DNA of 64,000 bases from Alkalihalobacillus sp. BA299 (GTDB lineage: Bacteria; Bacillota; Bacilli; Bacillales; Bacillaceae_F), in the NCBI RefSeq assembly GCF_017745675.1, contig NZ_JAFLJM010000003.1:186001-250000 (forward strand). The letters are read 5' to 3'. Below the pieces are notes generated by a model. That model made no database searches, had not been told where the DNA came from, and saw only the letters and a program-made list of their open reading frames with translations. The position numbers and the translations under genes were made by a program. Positions within the stretch are counted from its first letter, which is position 1. The number at the start of each line of letters is the position of its first letter. Of the stretch, positions 16,372-26,925 are shown piece after piece.

Positions 16372-19014
16372 TTACCCTTTTAGCTCAGCAATTCTCGCTT
16401 GGACTGCTTCGCGCTTTTCGATATAATCTTTTTCTTTCGCTTTTTCTTCTTCGATGACTTTTTCAGGTGCTTTCGCAATAAAGCCTTGATTACTTAATTT
16501 CTTCTGAACACGCTCGACTTCTTTATCTAACTTTTCAAGTTCTTTTTCTAAGCGAGCAATTTCCGCATCAAGGTCTAGTAAGCCTGCTAAAGGTAAGAAT
16601 AATTCTACTCCAGTTAACACATTAGACATTGACTTTTCAGGTGTTGGTAAGTCTGTTCCAAGCTTTAACTCACTTGGGTTACAGAACTTTTCGATGTACT
16701 GAAGACCACGGTTTAATTGACCAAGAACTTGTTCATCTTTTGCTTTAATGTGTAGTTCAATTTGCTTACTCATTGGTACATTCAGTTCAGAACGTGTGTT
16801 ACGTACAGAACGAATAATATCTTTTAATAAGTTAAAATCTACTACAGCATTGGCAAATATTAAGTCGCCTTGTTTTTCAGGCCAAGCAGCAACCGTTATC
16901 GATTCGCCTTTATGCGGCAAATGTTGCCATATTTCCTCGGTAATAAACGGCATTAACGGGTGCAATAAACGAAGCGTTTGATCTAAAACATATGCTAGTA
17001 CGGAACGAGTAGTTTGCTTCGCTTCTTCATTCTCCCCATACAACGGCAGCTTAGCCATTTCAATGTACCAGTCACAGAAATCGTCCCAAATGAAATTATA
17101 AAGAACGCGGCCTACTTCACCGAATTCATACGCTTCGGTTAATCGGGTAACAGACTCAATGGTTTCTTGAAGTCGAGTTAAGATCCATTGATCGGCAATT
17201 GATTTTTCTCCCGATAGATCGATTTCTTCATATTTCAAGCCGTTCATATTCATTAATGCAAACCGAGAAGCGTTCCAAATTTTATTCGCAAAGTTCCACG
17301 TCGATTCAACCTTTTCCCAATAGAAACGTAAATCGTTTCCTGGGGAACTTCCTGTTGCTAGGAAAAAGCGAAGTGCATCTGCACCATATTTGTCGATTAC
17401 GTCCATCGGATCAACGCCGTTTCCTAGTGATTTACTCATCTTACGCCCTTGCGAATCGCGGACCAAACCGTGAATAAGAACATCTTTAAACGGACGCTTA
17501 TCTGTAAATTCAAGACCTTGGAAGATCATTCTTGCAACCCAGAAATAGATGATATCATAACCTGTTACAAGTACATCTGTTGAATAATAACGTTTGAAAT
17601 CGGCGCTTTCAATATTTGGCCAGCCCATCGTTGAAAATGGCCATAATGCTGATGAGAACCATGTATCTAATACATCATTGTCTTGCTCCCAGTTTTCAAT
17701 ATCTTTCGGTGCTTCATGAGCAACAAACACTTCACCAGTTTGTTTATGGTACCATGCTGGAATGCGATGCCCCCACCATAACTGGCGTGAAATACACCAA
17801 TCACGAATGTTCTCGATCCAATGGAGATAAGTTTTTTCAAAACGTTCTGGAACAAAGTTCACTTTGCCATCGGACTTTTGTAATTCAATAGCTGCTTTTG
17901 CTAGTGGCTCCATTTTGACAAACCATTGTGTAGAAAGATAAGGTTCAACGACAGCCCCACTACGCTCTGAATGACCAACAGAATGAGTATGCTCCTCAAT
18001 CTTAAAGAGAACGCCCATGTCTTGTAAATCTTTAACGATTTGTTTACGGCATTCGAAGCGATCCATCCCTTGATACTTATCTGCATTTTCATTCATTTTT
18101 CCGTCTTCTGACATCACTAAAACGCGTTCTAAATTATGACGGTTGCCAATTTCAAAGTCATTTGGGTCATGAGCAGGTGTAATTTTAACCGCACCTGAAC
18201 CAAATTCCATGTCGACATAGTCATCGCCAACAATTTCAATTTCGCGCCCAACGATAGGGAGCTTTACTTTTTTACCGATTAAGTGCTTGTACCGATCATC
18301 TTCGGGATGAACAGCAACTGCAGTATCTCCTAGCATCGTTTCAGGTCGAGTCGTCGCCACTTCAATATATCCACTCCCATCAACGAGTGGATATTTCATA
18401 TGATAAAACGCACCTTGCACATCTTTATAAATAACTTCGATATCAGATAAAGCGGTTTTCGTTTGCGGATCCCAGTTAATAATGTATTCCCCGCGATAAA
18501 TTAACCCTTTTTCGTAAAGACGAACGAAGACTTCACGAACCGCTTTTGACAATCCTTCATCTAACGTAAAACGCTCACGTGAATAATCGAGCGCTAATCC
18601 AAGCTTTGCCCATTGCTCACGTATGTGTGAGGCATACTCTTCTTTCCACTCCCACGATTTTTCAAGAAATTTCTCTCGCCCTAAATCATAGCGGCTAAGT
18701 CCTTCCTCACGTAGCTTTCCTTCAACTTTTGCTTGAGTCGCAATCCCAGCGTGATCCATTCCTGGCAGCCATAATGCATCATAACCTTGCATTCGCTTTG
18801 TACGAATTAAAATATCTTGTAAAGTTGTATCCCATGCATGACCTAAGTGGAGCTTACCCGTTACGTTTGGTGGTGGAATCACAATCGTATAAGGCTTCTT
18901 CCCTTCTTTACCAGTTGCTTCAAAAAACTTTCCATTGACCCAAAACGGGTACCACTTCGCTTCTGTATCCTGTGGACTATACTTTGTTGGCATTGTCATT
19001 TCTTGATTTCCCAT
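16372..19014 (-). CDS. valS: Valyl-tRNA synthetase
   Basis: Class I aminoacyl-tRNA synthetase that charges tRNA-Val and edits misactivated threonine. About 880 aa. HIGH motif in [20 protein letters not shown] in [11 protein letters not shown], the CP1 editing domain with [17 protein letters not shown], and the C-terminal coiled coil ([20 protein letters not shown]) typical of ValRS. The ATG at 19014 has AAGGAGG 7 nt upstream; a GTG one codon earlier is less well placed. Expression is controlled by the T-box leader immediately upstream. Confidence 0.97.
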   Translation of the reverse strand: MGNQEMTMPTKYSPQDTEAKWYPFWVNGKFFEATGKEGKKPYTIVIPPPNVTGKLHLGHAWDTTLQDILIRTKRMQGYDALWLPGMDHAGIATQAKVEGKLREEGLSRYDLGREKFLEKSWEWKEEYASHIREQWAKLGLALDYSRERFTLDEGLSKAVREVFVRLYEKGLIYRGEYIINWDPQTKTALSDIEVIYKDVQGAFYHMKYPLVDGSGYIEVATTRPETMLGDTAVAVHPEDDRYKHLIGKKVKLPIVGREIEIVGDDYVDMEFGSGAVKITPAHDPNDFEIGNRHNLERVLVMSEDGKMNENADKYQGMDRFECRKQIVKDLQDMGVLFKIEEHTHSVGHSERSGAVVEPYLSTQWFVKMEPLAKAAIELQKSDGKVNFVPERFEKTYLHWIENIRDWCISRQLWWGHRIPAWYHKQTGEVFVAHEAPKDIENWEQDNDVLDTWFSSALWPFSTMGWPNIESADFKRYYSTDVLVTGYDIIYFWVARMIFQGLEFTDKRPFKDVLIHGLVRDSQGRKMSKSLGNGVDPMDVIDKYGADALRFFLATGSSPGNDLRFYWEKVESTWNFANKIWNASRFALMNMNGLKYEEIDLSGEKSIADQWILTRLQETIESVTRLTEAYEFGEVGRVLYNFIWDDFCDWYIEMAKLPLYGENEEAKQTTRSVLAYVLDQTLRLLHPLMPFITEEIWQHLPHKGESITVAAWPEKQGDLIFANAVVDFNLLKDIIRSVRNTRSELNVPMSKQIELHIKAKDEQVLGQLNRGLQYIEKFCNPSELKLGTDLPTPEKSMSNVLTGVELFLPLAGLLDLDAEIARLEKELEKLDKEVERVQKKLSNQGFIAKAPEKVIEEEKAKEKDYIEKREAVQARIAELKG

Positions 19015-19152
19015 CACTTGACCTCCTTATGTATTGAAAAGAACTCGACTTATTGCTAAGTCCAGATATCACTGAGACCTTTGTTTTTTTTGAAAATTAT
19101 AGATTAAAGAGGATATAAATATTGATAACTAAACAAAGGCAACTACAAACAT

Positions 19153-19543
19153 CAAAAAACCCCCTCCACCCAAAGGACGAAGAGAGTTGTATTCGCGGTA
19201 CCACCTTTGTTTGCAAGCTAAAAAAAGCTTACACACTTCATTCAGATAACGGTCCTACCGACTCTATCTACTAATAGCTGAATAAAAAAATTACGCATCC
19301 ATATTTACAATAAATTGATTGTAAACAATATTTGGGCAACCGTAAAATTTATATTCAGACAAGTTCAAAAGAGCTGCTCGAGGGTGACGTTCAATTCATA
19401 CATCCTGAAAAATCTCACAGCTACTGATTTTTCTCTCTGAAGGGTTTTGAATTTACTCTTCCCTGTCTAAGCATTTATGTATAAGGCAGTTCAAAAGTTT
19501 GTTTTTTTGTCCTCCTTTTGAACATGAAATTATTGTTAGTCTG
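19153..19543 (-). promoter_or_regulatory. Valine T-box riboswitch leader of valS
   Basis: The T-box core GGTGGTACCGCG lies at 19205-19194 on the minus strand and is followed by a terminator (CTCTTCGTCC/GGGTGGAGGG, loop TTT, then TTTTTT, 19184-19153). Stem I contains the specifier GAAC-GTC-ACC, with GTC (Val) at 19088+300 = 19388-19386. The GGGAAGAGTA element lies near the 5' end. Uncharged tRNA-Val should pair with the specifier and T-box and allow read-through. Confidence 0.92.
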
Positions 19544-19549
19544 CATATT

Positions 19550-19579
19550 ATTCTACCTTTTCCGGTAGTTTTTCGTCAA
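19550..19579 (-). promoter_or_regulatory. Sigma-A promoter of the valS T-box leader
   Basis: TTGACG (19579-19574), 18-bp spacer and TAGAAT (19555-19550) on the minus strand. The start would be near 19543, just ahead of the T-box leader. Confidence 0.65.
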
Positions 19580-19690
19580 TAAAAGCATCGCCTTTTTTTT
19601 CATTTTTTATGCATGACCACATTCGATTTCACATTAAACTCGCCTATGCATATTGTAAGTATATAGACTATTTGAGGAAGGAGCATCGCC

Positions 19691-19882
19691 ATGTCAAAGC
19701 GATACAAGCGGTTTCGTCCCCCTCTTTGGTTATTTAAGCTACGGTTGATTATTATTCAAATACTTTTTCCATTATTATGCTTTCAGTTTATTCGAACGCT
19801 TATTTTACCAACGACATTTGACGTCATTTTATTAACTTTGTTTGCAATTTTATATGGTCTACTTTTTTTCCGCATCATTTAA
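19691..19882 (+). CDS. Small two-helix membrane protein of unknown function
   Basis: 63 aa. A basic N-terminus (MSKRYKRFRPPLWLFKLRL) is followed by two hydrophobic stretches (about 20-38 and 42-60) separated by PTTFD, so a positive-inside hairpin in the membrane is likely. GGAAGGAG lies about 8 nt upstream of the ATG, which is the main reason for accepting so short a gene. It is monocistronic and divergent from the valS leader. I do not recognise the family. Confidence 0.65.
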   Translation: MSKRYKRFRPPLWLFKLRLIIIQILFPLLCFQFIRTLILPTTFDVILLTLFAILYGLLFFRII

Positions 19883-20018
19883 AATAGACTTTATCCATAA
19901 TAGGGACTGCCCCTAATCAAAGTGACCGGCACCTCAGCCATGATATAAAGATTCTTCGCTTTCATACTCTTTATATTATATAGGCGAGGAGCGCGAACAC
20001 TTTTAGGACAGCCTCTTA
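19883..20018. repeat. Intergenic segment with short repeat-like motifs 3' of ysxE
   Basis: Contains GGTGCCGGTCAC and GAGGCTGTCCTAAAAG-like stretches on the minus strand. They resemble the short intergenic repeats seen elsewhere in this window (GTGTCAGGCACC family) but are diverged. No gene or clear terminator is visible. Confidence 0.35.
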
Positions 20019-21047
20019 TTATTGCTCGAATTGAGCGGTTTGCTCTTCTTTTTTTAGTATATAACCTTTTAACCTTTGTACTTTTCTCATCATATGAAAA
20101 CGCTTTTCTAACCGTTGAACATGATAAAGCTCTGGCTTCTCTTGCCTTTGTTGTAAATACAGATGGAGGGAGAATAATATTGGCTCTGGAAAGCATAAGT
20201 ATCCAAATAGTAACTCCTTCTCCTCATCTAGTAATGATATGTTTCTGTCATATGTTCCGAACCAACGAACCATCTCCTCTTCATTCCATAAATTATATAC
20301 AAATGATTGTCGGCAAAATAAGGCGAGGTCGCGGGCAGGTGTGTCCATTGATGCTCGTTCAAAATTAAATAAAATAGGGTCGCCATTTTTGTTAAATAAT
20401 GTATGCTTTCGCGACGCTTTCCCATGACATAAAACAGTACGATACGTTCCTTTTTCAACACATATATCGTACCAATTTTTCAAATGTCGTTTTGCATCTT
20501 CGACCATTAATAACATCTGATGAACATGAGTTAAATACGTTAGCTGGAATGGAGATATATAACTTCGCCCTTCTGCCTCATCAGCAAATCGTTCTAGCTC
20601 TAATCTCCGCATGTCCCAACGTTGTAATAAAGCTTGATGCGCTTCTTCGATGGTGTCCTTCGAATATTCATCCGTTTTTGCAGTCAGACGATGAATAACA
20701 CCAAGTTGATCGATTATTTTTTCTTCCCTAGATATTTGATCTTGATACGGTGCATCATCAATCCAAGGCATTAAATAATAAGATCTATCTTCTGTCGATA
20801 AAATATATTCACCGTATTTCGTCGGTAAGATCGGAATTAGTTGGTGATAACCGAGTCGGTCTAATTTGCGCATGACTTGGACGAATAGCTCACCTTGCTG
20901 TCGGTTCATATGAGCTTCTTTCAACGCAAACATGCCTCGGTTTGTTTTAACCTGTTTTACTTTTCCCAAATGTTCAATATGCTCTGGATATAAATCATAA
21001 TGGAATAGGATTGGAGCATAACGATCTATGATAGATCGATCGGTCAT
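20019..21047 (-). CDS. ysxE: Spore coat protein YsxE, CotS-family kinase-like fold
   Basis: 342 aa with the aminoglycoside-phosphotransferase/CotS layout: N-lobe (VKQVKTNRGMFALKEAHM), hinge, and C-lobe. In active relatives the catalytic loop reads HGD and the metal site DFD; here they are CHGKASRKHTLF and LFNFERASMDTPARDLALF, so both aspartates are replaced, consistent with a pseudokinase. YsxE in B. subtilis is a SpoVID-dependent inner coat protein encoded beside spoVID, as here. The N-terminus overlaps the upstream gene's stop by 4 nt. Confidence 0.85.
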   Translation of the reverse strand: MTDRSIIDRYAPILFHYDLYPEHIEHLGKVKQVKTNRGMFALKEAHMNRQQGELFVQVMRKLDRLGYHQLIPILPTKYGEYILSTEDRSYYLMPWIDDAPYQDQISREEKIIDQLGVIHRLTAKTDEYSKDTIEEAHQALLQRWDMRRLELERFADEAEGRSYISPFQLTYLTHVHQMLLMVEDAKRHLKNWYDICVEKGTYRTVLCHGKASRKHTLFNKNGDPILFNFERASMDTPARDLALFCRQSFVYNLWNEEEMVRWFGTYDRNISLLDEEKELLFGYLCFPEPILFSLHLYLQQRQEKPELYHVQRLEKRFHMMRKVQRLKGYILKKEEQTAQFEQ

Positions 21048-21967
21048 GTTGCCACCTTCTTTCTATCTTCATTTAGCCACTTGATTAAGCTAAGAACGAG
21101 TTGACGTCGTTCATTCCATTCTTTTTGAAAGGTTGAAAAATGCACATCGACCTCCTCGGTTTCTTCACATTGTTGAAATCGTTCCATCGAATCTGCTAAC
21201 TCCCATGGCAACCATGCCTCTGCAAGCAAATCGGTTCCGTAATTTTGCCTAAGCTGGATTTGTTCATCTATGCCGTTTAATAGTTTTAATAAAGACTCTT
21301 CTCCGTTTTCACCTGCCCACTGCTGTAAAAAGCTTGTGAAACTAATAAAGCCGCATTCTGGTGCATCTGAGGTACCTTGCCAGACAAATAGGTCAAAGAT
21401 TTTTTTGGCTTGGGTTAAAGACGAGATCTTGTCCATTATAGGAAGTCTTTTATTTTTATTTGATTTTGTTAATTCTAGCGACTTATGCTTTCTCCGCATC
21501 GCTTCTTGAATACAGGATTGTAAAATCATTCGTTTTTTTTCATTAAGAACTGATGTAGTATTCACCCAAATTTTCCATTGTGATATCGAAGGAAAATCTC
21601 GTTTGCCTGCCACTTGTATGTCGTCCTTTTTTTGCTCACCAAATTCAATCATCCGAGCGATAATACACGCCCACTTCTGTTCATAGTCTTTCGTAGGAAA
21701 TAGATCTTCTAATTCGTCATGAACTGTCAACCATCCATCTTCTATTTTTATTGCTTTATTTTCATCTTTTGTTTGGAGCATTCGATCTGTTAATTGGTAA
21801 GGAACTTGGCTACATTTATCCCGCCACTCTTGATGCCAGTTTAATAAATTCTCATCGTTCCAAAGCCGATACCTTTTTCTACCCTGGTTTGTATTGATAA
21901 TTCCATCATCTAGCTTTGAAATAATTTCAAATGGATAGTTTTCTTGAATTAACGGGAGAATGTCCAT
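21044..21967 (-). CDS. Hypothetical protein, possibly a degenerate YsxE/CotS-like spore protein
   Basis: 307 aa, not confidently recognised. The first ~110 residues mimic the YsxE N-lobe order (ISKLDDGIINTNQGRKRYRL, a lysine-poor region, then IEDGWLTVHDELEDLFPT), but no kinase catalytic loop is visible. The C-terminal half is helical and charged. It lies between spoVID and ysxE, separated from spoVID by a repeat element and overlapping ysxE by 4 nt. This place and coupling suggest a coat-assembly role (inference). B. subtilis has no gene here as far as I recall. Confidence 0.7.
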   Translation of the reverse strand: MDILPLIQENYPFEIISKLDDGIINTNQGRKRYRLWNDENLLNWHQEWRDKCSQVPYQLTDRMLQTKDENKAIKIEDGWLTVHDELEDLFPTKDYEQKWACIIARMIEFGEQKKDDIQVAGKRDFPSISQWKIWVNTTSVLNEKKRMILQSCIQEAMRRKHKSLELTKSNKNKRLPIMDKISSLTQAKKIFDLFVWQGTSDAPECGFISFTSFLQQWAGENGEESLLKLLNGIDEQIQLRQNYGTDLLAEAWLPWELADSMERFQQCEETEEVDVHFSTFQKEWNERRQLVLSLIKWLNEDRKKVAT

Positions 21968-21990
21968 ACTTTTTTTCTCCTTTTTTTAAA

Positions 21991-22108
21991 GATAGAGGGT
22001 CACTCAACAGTGTCTGCATTCTTCACACAAGCGTTTAAAGGCGGAATTCATTTATGTTCACCTTATCGCGCGGCGTGGAGCTGGCACATAACTACTGAGT
22101 CACCCTCC
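21991..22108. repeat. About 120-bp element with imperfect inverted ends after spoVID
   Basis: The outer arms are GATAGAGGGTCACTCA (21991 onward) and TGAGTCACCCTCCTC (ending about 22110); they pair as an imperfect stem with one mismatch inside. Another element with the same kind of ends (GATAGAGGATGACTCA / TGAGTCATCCTCTA) lies at 40801-40922. It immediately follows the spoVID stop and could end spoVID transcripts, though it lacks a clean T-run. Confidence 0.55.
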
Positions 22109-22124
22109 TCAACAATCGTTTATA

Positions 22125-23387
22125 TTAGCGTTTGGACCCTACTGGGATATACAAGATTTGACCTTCTTCTACTCGCTCTTCATTTAAGCGATTCACTCGA
22201 ATAATTTGACTTGTTGATAATTCATATCGCTCAGCAATCGTATCTAATGACTCATTTTCTTGAATGATGCACATTTTTAATTTCGAGAACTGCTCTTCTC
22301 CATCCGCTAGCATCTTTGTTAAATATAATGCATTTTCATCTTGTCTTGATTTAGGTTCTTTTACAGATTCAACTGATTGCTCCAATTGCTCATCTTCTAC
22401 TGTTTCTGCTTCAACTTCAATATCTGCAGGAGGACGTTCACTTAACTTTTTTAACGGAGCAAAATTAATTTTCGTTTCATCTTCCTGTTCTTCCACTGCT
22501 TCTACGTTTTCTTCTTCACTAAATTCTGATTCACTATTAGTTACCTGTTCAGACGATCGTGAGTGAGTCGGAACAAAGTTTGTAATTGGACTCGGTTCCT
22601 TTGGTTCTATCACTTCTGGTCTAGCTTCAATATTGGATTCCCGCGCTTGACTTGGTACAGTATGCTCTTGGTTATAAGTTTGCTCATCACTTTCAATTTC
22701 ATATTTAGGTGTTTCTGAATAGTTAGTATATCCATTTCGTCTTTCATAGCCTGATTCATACTCTGAAGTGAATGGAACGACATTTTTTGCTTCTTCTTCA
22801 GGTTTTTCCCTATCTACCTGATAATTTGGTGTTGCTTGCTTTTTTGCCTCAAATGAAAACGCCGGAAATGGTTGAAAAGATGGCGGCCGCTCCATTTGTG
22901 GAAAGGACTCGGGTAGTGTTGGTTCTGTTGGAAAATCTGGTCGTTTTACTTCTTCTTGCTGAGTACTCATTCCACTTATCGCTACATCTGCTGTAAGCTG
23001 TAAACAACTTTTTTCTGGTAAGTCGTAGTCAAATGACTCTACCTGTACGTAAACATCATCAATGTTTTGAATTCGACTTAGTGGAATCGTGACATCAATT
23101 GGGAAAAAATGCTTAATTTCACCGATGTTTTGATCATTTAAAGTAACTTCCTCAAATGAACGAAAAGCAACTTCTTCCTCTTTTGTGTCTTCAGTTTCAT
23201 TTTGCACAGGGCGGTATTCTCCATAAAGACGGAGGCCACCTTTAATTACAACGTGGTCATTCTTCTCTTCAATGCGGATTTCGGGATCTAGTGACATGGA
23301 TAAAATCTCTGCGACTTCTTGCCCTTTATTTAACCACACCGATTCCTCAATGGAAAATGACAGTTTAGATGGATGATCTTGTGTCAA
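22125..23387 (-). CDS. spoVID: Stage VI sporulation protein D, spore coat encasement factor
   Basis: 420 aa. The N-terminal domain (about 1-130, SFSIEESVWLNKGQEVAEIL) matches SpoVID. A long acidic, low-complexity middle (about 140-360, rich in Glu, Pro and Ser) leads to a C-terminal LysM domain (about 370-418, IIQENESLDTIAERYELSTS). SpoVID drives encasement of the forespore by coat proteins, and its LysM region binds lipid II/peptidoglycan precursors. Translation starts at TTG 23387, with AAGGAGG 8 nt upstream; no in-frame ATG is near. In B. subtilis it is sigma-E dependent; I could not define such a promoter here. Confidence 0.9.
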   Translation of the reverse strand: MTQDHPSKLSFSIEESVWLNKGQEVAEILSMSLDPEIRIEEKNDHVVIKGGLRLYGEYRPVQNETEDTKEEEVAFRSFEEVTLNDQNIGEIKHFFPIDVTIPLSRIQNIDDVYVQVESFDYDLPEKSCLQLTADVAISGMSTQQEEVKRPDFPTEPTLPESFPQMERPPSFQPFPAFSFEAKKQATPNYQVDREKPEEEAKNVVPFTSEYESGYERRNGYTNYSETPKYEIESDEQTYNQEHTVPSQARESNIEARPEVIEPKEPSPITNFVPTHSRSSEQVTNSESEFSEEENVEAVEEQEDETKINFAPLKKLSERPPADIEVEAETVEDEQLEQSVESVKEPKSRQDENALYLTKMLADGEEQFSKLKMCIIQENESLDTIAERYELSTSQIIRVNRLNEERVEEGQILYIPVGSKR

Positions 23388-23620
23388 TGGACGTTCCTCC
23401 TTGTTTCAAAAAGTTTACCCCCAGTTACGTTCATGCTCTGTACATTAAACTGTATGACAAGACCTTCCTTGTTATGAAAAAAATTTTTTTATTATTGATA
23501 AAAAGATGAATATCGTTAGTGGAAGCAGGTTGATGAATTAGTAATAGCTGCCGTGTGACAGTCTCTAGTAGTGTTTGTTAAAATGTGGTCTCATTTGGTG
23601 GATAGAGTTTTGAATAAGAG
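23388..23620. other. Upstream region of spoVID
   Basis: No gene or RNA motif is recognised. The spoVID promoter should be here; no clear sigma-A or sigma-E pair could be picked by eye. Confidence 0.4.
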
Positions 23621-23723
23621 TTAGACTGATATATTTGAAATTAGATGAGATATATTTTGAGTTAGATGAGATATATTCTGAATTAGGTACGATATATTCC
23701 GAATTAGATTGATATTTTCAGAG
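23621..23723. repeat. 20/21-bp tandem repeat array, locus A
   Basis: Five consecutive diverged units start with TTAG at 23621, 23641, 23662, 23683 and 23704 and share GATATATT in the centre (consensus TTAGATGAGATATATTYTGAA). A partial unit follows. Unit length alternates between 20 and 21 bp, about two helical turns. The same family recurs at 31001-31102. Confidence 0.85.
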
Positions 23724-23775
23724 TTAGCTGCATCTTTATTTAGCCTTTACGTACAATACGCATGGATCACACTGA

Positions 23776-23814
23776 AAAAAGCAAAAGCTCAGTTCTAAAT
23801 CTGAGCTTTTGCTT
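23776..23814 (-). terminator. Terminator of the hem operon (after hemL)
   Basis: Perfect 14-bp stem AAGCAAAAGCTCAG/CTGAGCTTTTGCTT with an 8-nt loop, followed by six T on the minus strand, 42 nt beyond the hemL stop. Confidence 0.9.
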
Positions 23815-23855
23815 AATAATTGGACTTTTACTCTCGATATAAGCGACTGTATGAA

Positions 23856-25142
23856 CTATTTTAATTTAGAGAAAGCGATTTCTGCTGCTGCAATTGTATC
23901 ATCGATGTCTTTTTCCGTATGCTTTGTCGATAAGAACATTCCTTCAAACTGTGAAGGCGGTAAAGATATACCTTGATTAAGCATTTCCTTAAAATAAGCA
24001 GCAAAAAAATCTAGGTTCGATGTTGAAGCTGTCGCAAAATTCTTCACAGGCTGATCCGTAAAGAAAAATCCAACCATCGATCCTGCCTGACTTGTAGTAT
24101 GAGGGATCTCATGCTTAGTTGCTGCTGCTGAGAGCCCTTCTGCAAGTCGTTTACCGAGACGGTTAAACTCATTATAATGTTCAGGCTTCAGTTGCGATAA
24201 TGTTTCATATCCAGCCGTCATTGCCAGTGGATTTCCTGATAACGTTCCAGCTTGGTAAATTGGGCCTGCTGGAGCAATTTGTTCCATAATTTCACGACGT
24301 CCACCATAAGCACCAACTGGTAAGCCGCCACCAATTACTTTTCCTAAGCACGTTAAATCCGGAGTTATCCCAAACTCACCTTGTGCACAGTTATACCCAA
24401 CACGGAAGCCTGTCATAACTTCATCAAATATAAGTAAGCTTCCATGGTCGTGTGTAATTTCACGAACAGCCTCTAAAAATCCAGGCTCTGGTGGAACCAC
24501 ACCCATGTTTCCAGCGACAGGCTCTAAAATTACACCCGCAATATCATCACCAAATTTTTCAAAGGCTAATTTCAAGCTTTCTAGATCATTATAAGGAACC
24601 GTTAACGTATTTTGAGCTACTGCTTCTGGAACTCCAGGGCTATCAGGTAACCCAAGCGTTGCAACTCCAGAACCTGCTTTAATTAATAAAGAATCACCAT
24701 GTCCGTGATAACAACCTTCAAACTTAACGATTTTATTTCTTCCTGTATACCCTCGAGCTAGACGTAACGCACTCATTGTTGCTTCTGTTCCAGAGTTGAC
24801 CATACGTACGACTTCGATTGAAGGCACTCGTTCAATAACAAGCTGTGCAAGTTTAGTTTCGAGCTCACTTGGTGCACCAAAGCTCGTTCCTTTTTCAACT
24901 GATTTTTTAAGTGCTTCAACGACTTGATCATCAGCATGACCTAAAATGAGCGGTCCCCACGATAATACATAATCGATATACTCATTGTCATCGATATCGT
25001 ATATGCGGGCTCCTTCTCCTCGTTCCATAAACACAGGATCCATCTTTACTGACTTAAATGCACGAACAGGACTGTTTACTCCACCTGGCATTAGTGGTTT
25101 TGCTTCTGAAAACGCTGCTTGTGACTTTTCATAGGTCCTCAA
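23856..25142 (-). CDS. hemL: Glutamate-1-semialdehyde 2,1-aminomutase
   Basis: PLP enzyme that turns glutamate-1-semialdehyde into 5-aminolevulinate, the last step of the C5 pathway begun by HemA. About 428 aa. PLP-binding Lys in [14 protein letters not shown]; other conserved stretches are [27 protein letters not shown] and [11 protein letters not shown] start at TTG 25142, because it gives [11 protein letters not shown], matching the usual HemL start, with AGAGGTGA 5 nt upstream; the GTG at 25151 lies inside that ribosome-binding site. Last gene of hemAXCDBL. Confidence 0.95.
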   Translation of the reverse strand: MRTYEKSQAAFSEAKPLMPGGVNSPVRAFKSVKMDPVFMERGEGARIYDIDDNEYIDYVLSWGPLILGHADDQVVEALKKSVEKGTSFGAPSELETKLAQLVIERVPSIEVVRMVNSGTEATMSALRLARGYTGRNKIVKFEGCYHGHGDSLLIKAGSGVATLGLPDSPGVPEAVAQNTLTVPYNDLESLKLAFEKFGDDIAGVILEPVAGNMGVVPPEPGFLEAVREITHDHGSLLIFDEVMTGFRVGYNCAQGEFGITPDLTCLGKVIGGGLPVGAYGGRREIMEQIAPAGPIYQAGTLSGNPLAMTAGYETLSQLKPEHYNEFNRLGKRLAEGLSAAATKHEIPHTTSQAGSMVGFFFTDQPVKNFATASTSNLDFFAAYFKEMLNQGISLPPSQFEGMFLSTKHTEKDIDDTIAAAEIAFSKLK

Positions 25143-25160
25143 TTGCTTCACCTCTATCGT

Positions 25161-26141
25161 TTATTTTTCATTTAACCAACGTACAACATCTTTTGCAAAG
25201 TACGTTAAAATTAAGTCTGCACCTGCACGCTTCATGCTCGTTAACGTTTCGAGTACAATGCTCTTCTCATCGATCCAGCCATTTTGTGCAGCTGCTTTTA
25301 TCATCGAATACTCGCCACTCACGTTGTATGCAACGATAGGAAATCCTGAAAAATCTTTTACTTCGCGAATGATATCTAAATAGGATAGAGCTGGTTTCAC
25401 AATGAGAAAATCAGCTCCTTCATTCATATCTGATTCTGCCTCACGCAGTGCTTCAAGTCGATTTGCCGGGTCCATTTGATACGTTTTGCGATCTCCAAAC
25501 TTTGGTGAAGAATGCGCCGCATCACGGAATGGACCATAATAGCTAGAAGCATATTTAACTGCATAGGACATAATCGGCACATCATGATATCCAGCTTCAT
25601 CTAAGCCGTGGCGTATTGCTGCAACGAAACCGTCCATCATATTTGAAGGTGCAATAATATCAGCTCCTGCTTCAGCTTGAGAAACGGCTGTTTTAGCAAG
25701 TAAATCTAATGTTGGATCATTTAAAATTTTCCCTTCTTCAATCACACCACAATGGCCATGGTCCGTAAACTGACAAAGACATGTATCTGCAATAACAGTT
25801 AGATCAGGATGTACTTCTTTAATTTGTCGAATCGCTTTTTGAACAATACCGTGGTCATGGTACGCGGATGACCCGACATCATCTTTCTCATTCGGTACAC
25901 CGAATACGATAATTGCTGGGATTCCTAAATCGACGACTTCATTGACTTCATCATTTAGAAGATCAAGTGATAAATGAAAAACACCAGGCATCGATGGAAC
26001 TTCATTACGGACCTGTTTCCCTTCAACAACAAATATTGGATAGATTAAATCTTCAGTATGTAAATGTGTTTCTCGAACCATGGATCTAACTGAAGCAGAA
26101 CTACGTAATCTACGGTGGCGACGGAAAAATAATTCAGACAT
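25161..26141 (-). CDS. hemB: Porphobilinogen synthase (5-aminolevulinate dehydratase)
   Basis: Condenses two 5-aminolevulinates into porphobilinogen. About 326 aa. The two Schiff-base lysines are in SYAVKYASS and [11 protein letters not shown]; the zinc-type cysteine cluster [14 protein letters not shown] is present. I start at ATG 26141, with AGGAGG 8 nt upstream; the longer frame from 26165 overlaps hemD further. The start overlaps the hemD stop by 8 nt, so translation is coupled. Confidence 0.96.
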   Translation of the reverse strand: MSELFFRRHRRLRSSASVRSMVRETHLHTEDLIYPIFVVEGKQVRNEVPSMPGVFHLSLDLLNDEVNEVVDLGIPAIIVFGVPNEKDDVGSSAYHDHGIVQKAIRQIKEVHPDLTVIADTCLCQFTDHGHCGVIEEGKILNDPTLDLLAKTAVSQAEAGADIIAPSNMMDGFVAAIRHGLDEAGYHDVPIMSYAVKYASSYYGPFRDAAHSSPKFGDRKTYQMDPANRLEALREAESDMNEGADFLIVKPALSYLDIIREVKDFSGFPIVAYNVSGEYSMIKAAAQNGWIDEKSIVLETLTSMKRAGADLILTYFAKDVVRWLNEK

Positions 26142-26925
26142 GTTTTTGCCTCCTAATATGTTCAATAATTTCTTGGATCATTCCTTCTGTTGTATATTCC
26201 CCAGCTACAAGAAGTGGATGCAATTTTGCATGTTGCGCTGCTTGAGCAGTAATCGGGCCAATACAAACAAAAGTGAGGTTGTGCTTCAATGGAATTGAAT
26301 GTTTGTATAAGATATTAACAAAATGATTGACAGACGATGGACTAGTAAATGTAAAATAGTCGAGCTTTTGTTCAGTGAGCACCTGCAATAGCTTCTCTTC
26401 AGCTTCCTCATTTTCAATCGTTTCATAGACTGTGATTTCGTCAACGGAAAATCCGTTTCTTTTTAGACCTTCATAGATTACATCGCGTGATAAATTACCT
26501 TTTACGATTAATACTCGGCTTGTTTTATGTAAGTTGGCTTGTAATTCTTGTAATAAATCTTCAGCGACGAAATTTTTAGGAAGTAGATTAGCTTCTATAC
26601 CATAGTCTTGAAGGACTGCGGATGTTTTTCTTCCAACAACAGCTATTTTTTTTGATTCTAAAATAGATAGCATGTTCGTCTCTTGAACATCCTTTAGAAA
26701 AAAGTGGACACCATTTGCACTCGTTAGAATGATCCAATCATATGTATGTAATTGCGTCAATTTGTCTAAAATTTTACGCTTATCTTTTGCTGCTTGAAAC
26801 GCAAGGAGCGGAACAGCTACAGCCGTTCCTCCCAGTGCTTCTATTCGTTGAATCAAAGAGCGAGACTGTTCCTGAGCTCTCGTTATTCCGATCGTAACCC
26901 CTGCAAGAGGAAGCTCCGCTGTCAT
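26134..26925 (-). CDS. hemD: Uroporphyrinogen-III synthase
   Basis: Closes hydroxymethylbilane with ring-D inversion. 263 aa with the two-lobed HemD pattern: [67 protein letters not shown] and [12 protein letters not shown]. HemD diverges fast, and this is a typical Bacillus form. The start overlaps the hemC stop by one base (TAATG). Confidence 0.93.
   Translation of the reverse strand: MTAELPLAGVTIGITRAQEQSRSLIQRIEALGGTAVAVPLLAFQAAKDKRKILDKLTQLHTYDWIILTSANGVHFFLKDVQETNMLSILESKKIAVVGRKTSAVLQDYGIEANLLPKNFVAEDLLQELQANLHKTSRVLIVKGNLSRDVIYEGLKRNGFSVDEITVYETIENEEAEEKLLQVLTEQKLDYFTFTSPSSVNHFVNILYKHSIPLKHNLTFVCIGPITAQAAQHAKLHPLLVAGEYTTEGMIQEIIEHIRRQKHV

Noticed and set aside
19891..20196. 101-codon minus-strand frame overlapping the end of ysxE
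   Set aside because: Most of it lies in another frame of ysxE and the rest in intergenic repeat-like sequence.
22010..22204. 64-codon plus-strand frame after spoVID
   Set aside because: It lies across the inverted-end element and the antisense of spoVID; no ribosome-binding site.
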